DNA of 27,917 nucleotides from Candidatus Saccharimonadia bacterium (GTDB taxonomy: Bacteria; Patescibacteriota; Saccharimonadia; Saccharimonadales; Saccharimonadaceae): the NCBI GenBank assembly GCA_023262335.1, contig JALRBE010000003.1, positions 16,735 to 44,651 on the forward strand. The letters run 5' to 3'. The notes under the pieces are model-generated. The model was not told the origin of the DNA, made no database searches, and worked only from the letters and a program-made list of their open reading frames with translations. The translations under genes were made by a program, and so were the position numbers. Shown here one piece after another: positions 13,661 to 21,615 of the stretch; position 1 is the first letter of the stretch; each line of letters opens with the position of its first letter.

Positions 13661-14575
13661 CTAGTGCCCCTCCTTGTGCGCATGATCCATAGGCATGTAT
13701 TTATGCATAATGGTATCATACAATCCCGACGCGTACCCGTCGTACTGCGTTACGGGCGTTTTCTTCGAAGGCTTTCGCAGTTCGTCGTATGTGTCTTGGT
13801 CAAGGTATGCCGACGCGTCGTCCTGCTTAACGTCTGCCACCCACGCGTCAAACGCCGCCTGATCTTTGAGGGCGACCGCCTGAAAATGCATGTCGGCGTA
13901 CCCTTCGCCGCTTATGTTCGTGTTGCTTCCCCTGTACGACCCCTCTTTGTCAGCGCGCAGGCTCAGTTTGCTCGACATGCCGTTCATGGCATACGTCTGA
14001 CTGCCGAGATTCGGGATCCAAAAGGCGCTCATAGGGCTGTCCGCGGTGATTTCGAAGTTGACGGGCACCCCTACGGGCATCTTCAGTTCGTTGACCGAGG
14101 CTACGCCATACTCAGGATACAAAAACAACCACTTCCACTGCAACGCGACCACTTGCACTTTCACGGCTTTTTTATCGGATGCGATCGGTTTGTAGGGGTC
14201 AAGTTCATGCGTACTGATCCACGTGACGACGCTCAAGATGGCAATGATGACGATCGGGATACCCCACCACGCGACCTCAAGCCATTTGCTGCCTTCGTGG
14301 TCAGGCTCGTACGTCGCCTTCGGGTTGCCTTCGCGGTATTTCCATGCGATAACGCCAAGCATCGTAAAGACCGGCACGACGACGATAACACTCAGGATGA
14401 GCGTGAAGGCCATAAGGTCCACTTGCTGGCTGGCGATGATTCCTTTCGGATTCAATATGGCAACGTTTTTATCGTGCAAGTACAGCCACGTACCCAAGCA
14501 GGCGATGACGACCAACAGAACCGACAATCCCGCTACTCGCAGAGGTGTCAAAAAAGTCTTCTTCGGTTTCGTCAT
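13661..14575 (-). CDS. cyoA: Cytochrome bo3 quinol oxidase subunit II (lipoprotein)
   Basis: A 304-residue subunit II with two membrane helices and an outer cupredoxin domain. The CuA ligands of cytochrome c oxidases (two Cys and partner His/Met) are absent; the region reads AFWIPNLGSQTYAMNGM, as in quinol oxidases. A lipobox-like VIAC with C26 follows a basic N-terminus, so signal peptidase II cleavage and lipidation are likely, as in E. coli CyoA (C25). The C-terminus is His-rich (MDHAHKEGH). ATG 14575 is chosen over an upstream in-frame start because it fits the signal and lies 7 bases after the -10. First gene of cyoABCDE. Confidence 0.95.
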   Translation of the reverse strand: MTKPKKTFLTPLRVAGLSVLLVVIACLGTWLYLHDKNVAILNPKGIIASQQVDLMAFTLILSVIVVVPVFTMLGVIAWKYREGNPKATYEPDHEGSKWLEVAWWGIPIVIIAILSVVTWISTHELDPYKPIASDKKAVKVQVVALQWKWLFLYPEYGVASVNELKMPVGVPVNFEITADSPMSAFWIPNLGSQTYAMNGMSSKLSLRADKEGSYRGSNTNISGEGYADMHFQAVALKDQAAFDAWVADVKQDDASAYLDQDTYDELRKPSKKTPVTQYDGYASGLYDTIMHKYMPMDHAHKEGH

Positions 14576-14582
14576 GGTTATG

Positions 14583-14611
14583 CTTATATGGTAGCACAAA
14601 TCACACGACAA
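14583..14611 (-). promoter_or_regulatory. cyo operon promoter, leaderless type
   Basis: On the minus strand, TTGTCG (14611-14606, 4 of 6), a 17-base spacer and TATAAG (14588-14583, 5 of 6), ending 7 bases before the cyoA ATG. The -35 is inside the last codons of pheT. No Shine-Dalgarno precedes cyoA. Confidence 0.6.
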
Positions 14612-17084
14612 GTGCGCCGTGTTCGGCGGTGACTTTTTGGATCACGCCGTCGATGACGGCCGCGACGTCTTCGCCGGACAACGTCTTTTCGGCGGGAGTA
14701 AGTGTGATCCTGAATGTCACGTTCTTCGTATCGCCCGAATCAGGCTGATAAATGTCGAGCGGTTCGACGGCAGCGGCGACCGAGCCTGCCGGCAATGCTG
14801 CACGTACGCTTGCTTCGAGGTCAGCGTAGCGGACGTCTTTCGCTACCTGGAAGCAAAGGTCCCGTTCGCTTGAAGGGTATTTGCTTAGCGGCGCGTAGCG
14901 ATGCGGCGCCGTCTCAGCTACAGCCATCAGCGCGCGCAGCTCGATTTCGAACCCGGCAGTATCCCGGTTCAGTTTGAATGCCTTTTGCACGCCTGTCTTG
15001 TATTCTCCGACGATACCTATGCGAGCGCCACTGGCAACGTCAAACACCTCGGCGCTGCGCTTGCCGTCGAACGGCGCGATCGAATCATCGCCCGAATCAC
15101 CTTCAGGAATCCTGAACGCAAGTGTCACGCCAAGCGACTCAGCCAAGAATTCAAGCAGGCGTTTCGCTTTGTAGTACGCGGCGCCGTCTTTCACGCCCGT
15201 TACTGTCAAGGCGAGCGCGTCGTGCTCTTCCGGCAATCCGTCTTCTCCGCTACCGAACGCTTTCGAATGCGTCTTATTCAGTTCGAACAGCGCGAACGAG
15301 TCGTATCCAGACTTGACGTTCGGACGCACGAGACCAAGCAAGCTCGGTGTCAGCGAAAGCCGGTAATATTGTAGATCGGGACTGATGCTGTTAACGATAC
15401 GGTACGCGTTGCCGAGATCCTGGCCTGCCTTAGCGATGGTATCGCCGTGCACGAAGCTGTACGTCAATACCTCGTTCGCCCCGGCACGAGCAAGCACAGT
15501 CCGCACCGACGACCTGAAGCGATCGAATCCGTCGGGCGATATGGCAGTAAAGTCGCGCACAGGCAACGACGGCGCGATCGAATCGAACCCGTTCAAACGC
15601 CCCACTTCTTCGTCGAGATCTTCCGAGATATGAACGTCAGCGCGCCAGTACGGCGGCGTCGCGGCAATCACGTCCGTGTCACTTACTTCCACTTCGAACC
15701 CAACGTTCTGGAGCGTCGTCACGATGTCATGCGTAGAGAACGCGCTGCCGAGCGCCGCGTTCATGTGTTCCGCCTTTGCGTACACCTTGCGCAGATCGGT
15801 CTTACCCGGATACGCGTCGGCGACGTCGCTGGCTCGTTTCGCGCCGGCGGAAGCTGCCAGCAAGCCCACCGCCTCGGCAAGTACCGGCTCGGTCAACGGC
15901 GCAGGTTGGCCCTTGGTGAACCGCGTGATCGCCTCGCTGAAGATACCGTGGCGCATCTGGGTGTTGCGCAGGTTATAAAGATTGAACGACGCGCTTTCAA
16001 GGAGCACCGTCGTCGTATCGTCGTCGATCTCCGTGTCACGGCCCCCCATGGCACCGGCAAGCGCGACGGGCGTTTCCCCGTTCGCGATAACGATGTCACT
16101 CATACTCAGTTCGATTTCACGGCCGTCAAGCAACGCCAGCTTCTCGCCGTCGCGGCCGGCACGCACGCGAATGTCGATCGCCCCGCCGTTCACCGCTTTC
16201 AGCTTGTCATAGTCGAACGCGTGCAGCGGCTGGCCGGTTACCATCATCAAATAATTCGTCGCGTCAACCACGGCGCTATGCGGCCGTACGCCAATGCGAG
16301 CCAAATACGTCTGTGTTTCAAGCGGTGACTTTGCGCTGCTGTCGACATTCGTCAGCACCACAGCTTGGTAGCGAGAACTCAAAGCAGCGTCCTCGATCGT
16401 CACGCTCGGGGTTTCGATGTCACCGTCTTTTTCGATCCAGTAAACGTTTTCGAGGTTCAGGCGGTTCGGCGTTTCGAATTTCTTACCCTGGATACCGGCG
16501 ATTTCACGTGCGAAACCGACGATACCGAACGTGTCGGGACGATGCGTCAGCGACTTGTTTTCGATTTCAAGCAAATAATCGTTGAGTTCGTAAGCGTCGG
16601 CGAACTTCTGGCCAGCTTGCTTGTCGTCGTCCAGCTCCAGAATGCCCGTATGATCGTCGAACAAGTCAAGTTCCTTGGCGCTTGCCAACATGCCATTGCT
16701 CATAGCGCCGCGCAGTTTACGTGCGCCCAGCACGAACGGTTCGTTGCCGTACGTTTCGGGTACCGTGCTGTTCGGTGGCAACCATGCGACAGTAAGGCCG
16801 GTGCGCACGTTCGGCGCGCCGCACACGACTTGCACCAGGCCGTTTTCGTCACGTTCAACGTCTTGCACGACTCCGCCATCATCGATTTTCGTCACGTTCA
16901 AATGATCGCTGCCTTCAAGCGGTGCGCATTCCACGACCTTGGCAATAATCACGCCTTCGTATTTTTTGCCCAAATCCACGACTTCTTCGATTTCAACGAG
17001 CCTCGAACCGATCAGTTTCGTCAGTTCGTCGATGGACACGTCGATGTCAGTGAATTTCTTTAACCAGTTCGTCGAAATAATCAT
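14601..17084 (-). CDS. pheT: Phenylalanine--tRNA ligase beta subunit
   Basis: An 827-residue PheT of full family length, the beta subunit of the (alpha-beta)2 enzyme that charges tRNA-Phe. Order: N-terminal tRNA-binding EMAP-like domain (about 40-170, with CAPLEGSDHLNVTKID and VVCGAPNVR), B3/B4 editing domain (about 215-400, including HSAVVDATNYLM and PLHAFDYDKL), B5 domain (about 410-490), the catalytic-like core, and the C-terminal ferredoxin-fold anticodon-binding domain (about 730-827, with YPSSERDLCF and VTFRITLTPAEKTL). The ATG overlaps the pheS stop as ATGA. The cyo promoter lies immediately after its stop. Confidence 0.97.
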   Translation of the reverse strand: MIISTNWLKKFTDIDVSIDELTKLIGSRLVEIEEVVDLGKKYEGVIIAKVVECAPLEGSDHLNVTKIDDGGVVQDVERDENGLVQVVCGAPNVRTGLTVAWLPPNSTVPETYGNEPFVLGARKLRGAMSNGMLASAKELDLFDDHTGILELDDDKQAGQKFADAYELNDYLLEIENKSLTHRPDTFGIVGFAREIAGIQGKKFETPNRLNLENVYWIEKDGDIETPSVTIEDAALSSRYQAVVLTNVDSSAKSPLETQTYLARIGVRPHSAVVDATNYLMMVTGQPLHAFDYDKLKAVNGGAIDIRVRAGRDGEKLALLDGREIELSMSDIVIANGETPVALAGAMGGRDTEIDDDTTTVLLESASFNLYNLRNTQMRHGIFSEAITRFTKGQPAPLTEPVLAEAVGLLAASAGAKRASDVADAYPGKTDLRKVYAKAEHMNAALGSAFSTHDIVTTLQNVGFEVEVSDTDVIAATPPYWRADVHISEDLDEEVGRLNGFDSIAPSLPVRDFTAISPDGFDRFRSSVRTVLARAGANEVLTYSFVHGDTIAKAGQDLGNAYRIVNSISPDLQYYRLSLTPSLLGLVRPNVKSGYDSFALFELNKTHSKAFGSGEDGLPEEHDALALTVTGVKDGAAYYKAKRLLEFLAESLGVTLAFRIPEGDSGDDSIAPFDGKRSAEVFDVASGARIGIVGEYKTGVQKAFKLNRDTAGFEIELRALMAVAETAPHRYAPLSKYPSSERDLCFQVAKDVRYADLEASVRAALPAGSVAAAVEPLDIYQPDSGDTKNVTFRITLTPAEKTLSGEDVAAVIDGVIQKVTAEHGALVV

Positions 17085-18088
17085 GCGAATTTCCTTAAGA
17101 ATGCTAATTTGCCTGATTCAAGATGGCGAATATCTTCGATACCGTACTTCAACATAATCATACGGTCACCCATGCCACCCCAGGCAAATCCACGGTATTC
17201 TGTTGGATCAATGTCAGCGGCCAATAAAACGTTCGGGTGAATCATGCCGCAGCCCAATACCTCCAGCCAATCACCACCCTTACCACCAAGTTGCGCTGGT
17301 TTCTCGATGAGGAACTCTAGACCAGGCTCCACAAATGGAAAATATGCTGGTTGCGTCTTTATTTTCAGCTTCTGACCAAAGTATGTTTCAAAAAGTGACT
17401 GCAACACGCCGAGCATTTGAGCAAGCGAAGCATCTTTGCTCACAAATACACCTTCTACTTGATAGAACGTATGCTCATGCGTCACGTCAACATCTTCGTT
17501 ACGGAACACGCGGCCGTAACTGATGCTCGCGATCTGGCCGCCGGCTTCAAGCTTGGCCTTGCCGGCCTTCAATACCCGGTTCTGCATCGTGCTCGTGTGG
17601 GCAGGCGGAATGAATCCTTCCTCGGTGCGGAACGTATCGTACCCATCGCGGGCCGGATGGCCCTCCGGAAAGTTCAGCGCGCCGAACATATTCCAGTCGT
17701 CATCGAGCTGTCGTGATTCGTGCGCGTCAAAACCCATGCGCGTGAAAATGTCGACGACGCGCTCAAGCTCGGTCGCGATCGGATGCCGGGTGCCCGTTTC
17801 GGTCGGAAGCAAATCAGGCCGCTTGCTGTTCACGTCCCATGGGGCCGTGACATCGATTGGCGCGGTACCTGCCTCGTCGAGTTCCGCTTGGCGTTCGTCG
17901 ATTGCCCGTAAAAGTTCCTGTTTCAGCTCGTTAAGGGCCTTGCCCGCGCCCGAACGTTCCTCGGGTTGCAAGTCCTTAATGTTATCAGCAAGTTCGCGCA
18001 GCTCAGGAGATCGCAAAACCGTTTGCGGCTGGTCGCTCGTTCGTATTCGCGCGAGCAGTTCTGCGCGCGCTTCGTCGGGTGTCGTCAT
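17081..18088 (-). CDS. pheS: Phenylalanine--tRNA ligase alpha subunit
   Basis: A 335-residue class II synthetase alpha subunit. It has an N-terminal coiled-coil that contacts tRNA-Phe (about 1-85) and a catalytic core with HPIATELERVVDIFTRMGF (motif 1 region), YGRVFRNEDVDVTHEHTFYQVEG (motif 2, in two parts) and a motif 3 reading GFAWGGMGDRMIMLKYGI, where the usual form is GFAFGLGVERLAML. The GMGDR variant is unusual but keeps the motif 3 arginine. ATG 18088 lies 8 bases after TATACT. Co-translated with pheT through an ATGA overlap. Confidence 0.97.
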   Translation of the reverse strand: MTTPDEARAELLARIRTSDQPQTVLRSPELRELADNIKDLQPEERSGAGKALNELKQELLRAIDERQAELDEAGTAPIDVTAPWDVNSKRPDLLPTETGTRHPIATELERVVDIFTRMGFDAHESRQLDDDWNMFGALNFPEGHPARDGYDTFRTEEGFIPPAHTSTMQNRVLKAGKAKLEAGGQIASISYGRVFRNEDVDVTHEHTFYQVEGVFVSKDASLAQMLGVLQSLFETYFGQKLKIKTQPAYFPFVEPGLEFLIEKPAQLGGKGGDWLEVLGCGMIHPNVLLAADIDPTEYRGFAWGGMGDRMIMLKYGIEDIRHLESGKLAFLRKFA

Positions 18089-18096
18089 TACGTTTC

Positions 18097-18102
18097 AGTA
18101 TA
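18097..18102 (-). promoter_or_regulatory. pheST -10 box, near-leaderless
   Basis: TATACT on the minus strand, ending 8 bases before the pheS ATG, with no Shine-Dalgarno. It lies in the 21-base gap after the small membrane protein gene. Confidence 0.55.
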
Positions 18103-18109
18103 GATGAAA

Positions 18110-18358
18110 TCAAAGCGGATTGCCAGATACGACGAACAGCCATATCGCGATGCCGACGGCCGCCACGACGATCAGTACCCATACCCAGGCAAGCGCCGTG
18201 GTCTGCTTGGTACCTTCGATGTACGCGGAATCGTCGACGCCGTCAGGCAGTTCCTTGGCTGGATCCAGGTCTTTTTTCTTAGCTTTTTCGCTTAGTTCCT
18301 GTGCCAAACGCTTCTGCAGTTCTGTCCGATTGGATTCCTGGTTGTAGAGTATTCCCAT
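18110..18358 (-). CDS. Small tail-anchored membrane protein, 82 residues
   Basis: Family not recognised. The N-terminal 50 residues are charged and helical, with a Lys/Glu-rich stretch (ELSEKAKKKDLDPAKELPDG), and the C-terminal 25 residues form one strongly hydrophobic helix (WVWVLIVVAAVGIAIWLFVV), so the protein is probably anchored with its charged part in the cytosol. ATG 18358 is chosen because TATAAT ends exactly 6 bases before it; an in-frame start 18 bases upstream would overlap the promoter. It lies upstream of pheS on the same strand, but pheS has its own promoter. Confidence 0.7.
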   Translation of the reverse strand: MGILYNQESNRTELQKRLAQELSEKAKKKDLDPAKELPDGVDDSAYIEGTKQTTALAWVWVLIVVAAVGIAIWLFVVSGNPL

Positions 18359-18364
18359 GCATTC

Positions 18365-18370
18365 ATTATA
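18365..18370 (-). promoter_or_regulatory. -10 box of the 82-residue membrane protein gene
   Basis: A perfect TATAAT on the minus strand, ending 6 bases before ATG 18358. It predicts a leaderless mRNA. Confidence 0.6.
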
Positions 18371-18431
18371 CCTCACGGCGCGGTCATGGAACGGTATCGC
18401 TTATGTCACGCGATTGGTAGGTTCGATGTGC

Positions 18432-18463
18432 TATAATAAGCCCCATAATTTCTATTAAGGAGG
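18432..18463 (+). promoter_or_regulatory. Promoter and ribosome-binding site of the aquaporin-like gene
   Basis: TATAAT at 18432-18437 and a strong AAGGAGG at 18457-18463, 7 bases before ATG 18471. The leader is about 27 bases. The -35 is poor. Confidence 0.65.
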
Positions 18464-18470
18464 GAATTTC

Positions 18471-19325
18471 ATGGCTACCAAAAAAGCCGGCTCTACTGCC
18501 AAAAAGTCCACGCGGGCTAAAAGCCAACCTGCGAAGGCTGCAAAAACAACCGTAACGACCGTCAAAGCCGTTCAGCCTGCGAAGGCAGAAAAGAAAGTCG
18601 TCGCGTCTTCGTTGACCGACCGCCGAACCGTTTTGGCAGCCGCTCTGATCGGCGAGTTCATCGGTGCGTTCCTGCTTGCGTCAGCGTTCTTAGTTACTAA
18701 GGGCGAACCGCTTTACATGGGCTTCGTGCTCATCACGCTCGTCCTCATGGTCGGCACGCTTTCCGGCGCGCATCTTAACCCGCTCCTCACCGTAGGCGCA
18801 TGGGTAACGCGCAAGATCGGTCACCTGCGTGCGATCAGCTACATCGTCGCGCAACTGCTCGGTGCTGGCGCGGCATTCGTCGTCGTATCCGCGTTCGTCC
18901 ATGGCGTTGCTCAAGACGCTTCCGCTGGTGCGTACGCTACCCAAGCACAAGAAGTCTTCAAGATGGCTGCGCTCAGCGAAAAGAACCACTGGTTCGCATT
19001 CTTCGCCGAACTGCTCGGCGCGACGATCTTCGCCTTCGCCGTAGCCGGCGCGTTCCGCGAGAAGGTAGACCGCGTCGCAAAGGCGCTGACCGTCGGTTTC
19101 GGTCTCTTCGTCGCGGCTTTGGTCGCTGGCGTCGCATTGAGCTACGTCGGTGCTAACGTCGCCCTCAACCCTGCGCTTGCTATCGCCGGCACCGCGGTTG
19201 ACTGGACAAAGATCGACTGGTTCGCAGTGCTTGCCTACATGGTCGCACCGCTCATCGGTGGTATCCTCGGCTTCGCGCTCCGCGACGTCGTCGAAACGAA
19301 GGACACCGCGGAAACCCGCACGTAA
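18471..19325 (+). CDS. Aquaporin-like MIP channel with a Lys/Ala-rich N-terminal tail
   Basis: A 284-residue major intrinsic protein with six membrane helices. The two half-helix signatures are SGAHLNPLLTVG (NPL at 103-105 instead of NPA) and GANVALNPALAI (NPA at 233-235). The arginine that normally follows the second NPA and forms the selectivity filter is L236. The first 48 residues are rich in Lys, Ala and Thr, histone-H1-like, with QPAKA repeated twice; water channels normally have about 5-10 residues there. The substrate therefore cannot be assumed to be water or glycerol. The strong ribosome-binding site and promoter suggest high expression. Monocistronic, with a shared terminator. Confidence 0.85.
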   Translation: MATKKAGSTAKKSTRAKSQPAKAAKTTVTTVKAVQPAKAEKKVVASSLTDRRTVLAAALIGEFIGAFLLASAFLVTKGEPLYMGFVLITLVLMVGTLSGAHLNPLLTVGAWVTRKIGHLRAISYIVAQLLGAGAAFVVVSAFVHGVAQDASAGAYATQAQEVFKMAALSEKNHWFAFFAELLGATIFAFAVAGAFREKVDRVAKALTVGFGLFVAALVAGVALSYVGANVALNPALAIAGTAVDWTKIDWFAVLAYMVAPLIGGILGFALRDVVETKDTAETRT

Positions 19326-19340
19326 CCGTACCGTCCATAA

Positions 19341-19370
19341 AAATGATCCCGCTTCACGGCGGGATCATTT
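19341..19370. terminator. Bidirectional terminator between aquaporin-like and methyltransferase genes
   Basis: A perfect 12-bp stem, AAATGATCCCGC (19341-19352) with GCGGGATCATTT (19359-19370), around a 6-base loop. It is followed by GTTTT on the plus strand and by T-rich sequence on the minus strand. The methyltransferase stop codon TGA (19367-19365) is inside the stem. Confidence 0.85.
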
Positions 19371-19979
19371 GTTTTGGAGCTCGACCTTCGTAGCGCCAAG
19401 CGTGCGCGCCAGCCGTCCCAAATACACGAAATTCCTGTCGTAGCGACCGTCTATCCAAACTTCTTGGTATTCACACTCGCCAAGCAACGACCTGATCGTA
19501 TCGTGCGTCATATGCGGCGGAGCGTACACGACGATATCTTGCGAAACCGTCCGTCGTATGAGCGCGACGATTCTCGCCAAATCAGGATTGCGACTGTCCG
19601 TGCCTTGCCCATACTCTTTCCAATACGGAATGTCGTACGCGACCGCATCAGCGGCAATCCCTTTCAGCACGTCCTCGTCGGCGACGTCACCAAGCCGTAT
19701 GTCGCAGCGTACTCCTGAAGATTCGCAGTTCTTCCGTGCGAGTTCCGCTATTCGTTCGTCACGCTCAACGCCTGTCACGTCGTCGAAATACGGTGCGAAC
19801 TCAATCAGGCTGACGCCCACGCCACAGCATAACTCGCATACGCTTCGTACGCCCGCTTCGCGCAGTCGCTCGGCAAGGTACCGAGCGGTCACCGGATAAC
19901 TCGCGATCTCGAGCGACAAATCGTCGCCGGCGATCAGACTGGAATACCCACGCTTGCGTATGACTTCGTCCCGTCTCAT
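19365..19979 (-). CDS. Class I SAM-dependent methyltransferase, TGS1-like
   Basis: A Rossmann-fold methyltransferase of 204 residues. Motif I is VCELCCGVGVSLIEFAP (about 47-63), close to the CGVGGNTIQFA form of trimethylguanosine-synthase-like RNA methyltransferases. The acidic motif II is GVERDERIAELARKN, and motif IV reads YDIPYWKEYG (about 115-124) where TGS1 relatives have SPPWGGP. The substrate is unknown; an RNA guanine or other base is the best guess. Translation starts at ATG 19979 or at GTG 19982, which overlaps the rmuC stop by one base, so it is translationally coupled to rmuC. Confidence 0.75.
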   Translation of the reverse strand: MRRDEVIRKRGYSSLIAGDDLSLEIASYPVTARYLAERLREAGVRSVCELCCGVGVSLIEFAPYFDDVTGVERDERIAELARKNCESSGVRCDIRLGDVADEDVLKGIAADAVAYDIPYWKEYGQGTDSRNPDLARIVALIRRTVSQDIVVYAPPHMTHDTIRSLLGECEYQEVWIDGRYDRNFVYLGRLARTLGATKVELQNK

Positions 19980-19981
19980 CA

Positions 19982-21052
19982 CTACTCGTCGTTCGCCGTC
20001 GGCTTCTCGATCAGGAGCGGCTCGACGCTACTGTTATTGCCAGCTATCTTCACGATGTCTTTGTCGACCTTTGCCAATTCTTTATGCGCATTGTTGAAGT
20101 GATTCACCGTGGTGCTCAGCGAGCTGCCAAGTTTTTGCATGTACGTTTCGAACCGGCCTATATGCTGGCCAAGCTTGCCAACACGCACTTGTATGTCCTT
20201 CGCTTGCTCCTCGATTTGCAAGCTTCGTAAACCCTGCAAAACCGTCTGCAAATATGCCATGAAACTAGTCGGACTGACGATAATGACTTTTTTGTCGCGG
20301 AACGCGTACTCTATGAGGTCTTTGCTATTAGCACCGACGTTACTAATGAGCAGATCGTAATATAACGACTCGCTCGGTATGAACATGAACGCGAACTCCA
20401 TGGTGTTCTCGCTTGGTCGTATGTACTGCGCCGTCTCGTCGATGCGTCCCTTCAAATCGGCCTTCACTTTGAGTAGCAGCTTTTCGCGCTCCGCCTTGTC
20501 GGTCGTTTCGATCATGCGGTTGTAATTTTCAAGGCTGAACTTGCTGTCTATAGGCAATATCTGGCCTTTTTCCAAAAAAATCACCGCGTCGACTATCTTG
20601 CCGTCGTTGAACTTGTACTGCATTTGGTAATGCTTCGGCGGCAGAACGTTTTCGAGCACGCTCTGCAGATAGAACTCACCGAACACGCCGCGCTGTTTCG
20701 GATTTTGCAAAACGTTCTGCAATGTCTTCAGTTCCGTCGCTACGTCTACCACGCGTCGGTTCGTCTCGTCCAATTTGGCAAGGCGCTGCGTCACGTCGGC
20801 AACGAGTTTCGCGCTCTCGCTGAGCTGCTTTTGCATGGACAACTGCATAGTCGCCTGGTTGCGTTCCATCTTGTCGCCCATGGTCTGTTGTAACAGCGCC
20901 ACCGACCGGCTCAGTTCCGTGACGTCAGACTTGATAAGATCGACCGACCCGCCGCTTTGCAGGTCACGCAACCGAGCGTTCAAAACGGCGACGACCACGA
21001 CGAAGCCGACGATAACGGCAACCAATACGATAATAAGAATAAACGGTTCCAC
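19982..21052 (-). CDS. rmuC: RmuC-family DNA recombination protein
   Basis: A 356-residue protein with an N-terminal membrane helix (about 4-27), a long coiled-coil (about 30-110) and the RmuC nuclease-like domain (about 115-300). Typical blocks are GVFGEFYLQSVLENVLPP, the DAVIFLEKGQILPIDSKFSLENY segment (in two parts here) and FMFIPSESLYYDLL. The family is linked to limiting rearrangements at inverted repeats and has a PD-(D/E)XK-like core. The start is GTG 21052, 8 bases after a perfect TATAAT that overlaps the stop codon of the upstream gene; no Shine-Dalgarno is seen. The methyltransferase follows with a one-base overlap. Confidence 0.92.
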   Translation of the reverse strand: MEPFILIIVLVAVIVGFVVVVAVLNARLRDLQSGGSVDLIKSDVTELSRSVALLQQTMGDKMERNQATMQLSMQKQLSESAKLVADVTQRLAKLDETNRRVVDVATELKTLQNVLQNPKQRGVFGEFYLQSVLENVLPPKHYQMQYKFNDGKIVDAVIFLEKGQILPIDSKFSLENYNRMIETTDKAEREKLLLKVKADLKGRIDETAQYIRPSENTMEFAFMFIPSESLYYDLLISNVGANSKDLIEYAFRDKKVIIVSPTSFMAYLQTVLQGLRSLQIEEQAKDIQVRVGKLGQHIGRFETYMQKLGSSLSTTVNHFNNAHKELAKVDKDIVKIAGNNSSVEPLLIEKPTANDE

Positions 21053-21060
21053 TACGATAG

Positions 21061-21066
21061 ATTATA
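21061..21066 (-). promoter_or_regulatory. rmuC -10 box overlapping the upstream stop codon
   Basis: TATAAT on the minus strand, ending 8 bases before the rmuC GTG. The box includes the stop codon of the gene that ends at 21062. Confidence 0.55.
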
Positions 21067-21547
21067 GCACCGAGACGATGCGAATCAGCACGACGGCAAC
21101 GATGACCAGAACGAGTGCGAACGGAAACGAGCGGGGACGGACGAGCCATGTGAACAGTGCGTATGACGCCGCGAACAATGCGGCCGACCACGCTGCGGTC
21201 TCAAGCCAGAACATCGGTGCCGTCCAGGCGGCAAGCCCCCAAAGGCTGACCGCGGCAGCGAGCGCCACCAATAGCGGTCGGTAAATCGCGAGCCTGACCA
21301 AGCCAAGCAACCCTGCGACGGACGTCAGAACGAGCGAAACGACCCCTGCGCTGCCAGTAGCCCCGACGCACATGACGTTCGCCGGATCACCACAGAACAG
21401 CGGAACGAATATGACCTGCTTGAGCAGCAGCGTCAACAACCAATACAGTAAGCCAAGTCCGGCACCAAGCAGCGCGACCTGCGCGAGCGCCCGAGGGCTC
21501 AGCTCTATGAGCACCTGAGGCTTGTCTGTTGAGCCTGATTGTTCCAT
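21062..21547 (-). CDS. Unknown integral membrane protein, 161 residues
   Basis: Family not recognised. The short polar N-terminus is followed by four or five hydrophobic helices (roughly 24-50, 65-85, 90-110, 115-135, 143-160). Two cysteines lie in the first extracytoplasmic-looking loop (LFCGDPANVMCVGATG) and could form a disulfide. AGGAGG lies 5 bases before ATG 21547. The upstream sequence TTTTAGCATTATTTTGCTAA is an inverted repeat overlapping a TAAAAT -10 (21575-21570). Its end overlaps the rmuC promoter, so the two genes may be loosely linked. Confidence 0.7.
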   Translation of the reverse strand: MEQSGSTDKPQVLIELSPRALAQVALLGAGLGLLYWLLTLLLKQVIFVPLFCGDPANVMCVGATGSAGVVSLVLTSVAGLLGLVRLAIYRPLLVALAAAVSLWGLAAWTAPMFWLETAAWSAALFAASYALFTWLVRPRSFPFALVLVIVAVVLIRIVSVL

Positions 21548-21615
21548 ATCGTCCTCCTGTGTTTGCCTTATTTTAGCATTATTTTGCTAATAACTAAACA
21601 ATATGCCAACAAAGC

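Noticed and set aside
12809..14632. 607-codon plus-strand frame opposite cyoB and cyoA
   Set aside because: Composition is dominated by Arg, His and Gln as expected for the complement of hydrophobic membrane genes; it has no domain and lies on top of two confident genes.
16365..17063. 232-codon plus-strand frame opposite pheT
   Set aside because: It is antisense to the N-terminal tRNA-binding and editing region of pheT and shows no domain of its own.
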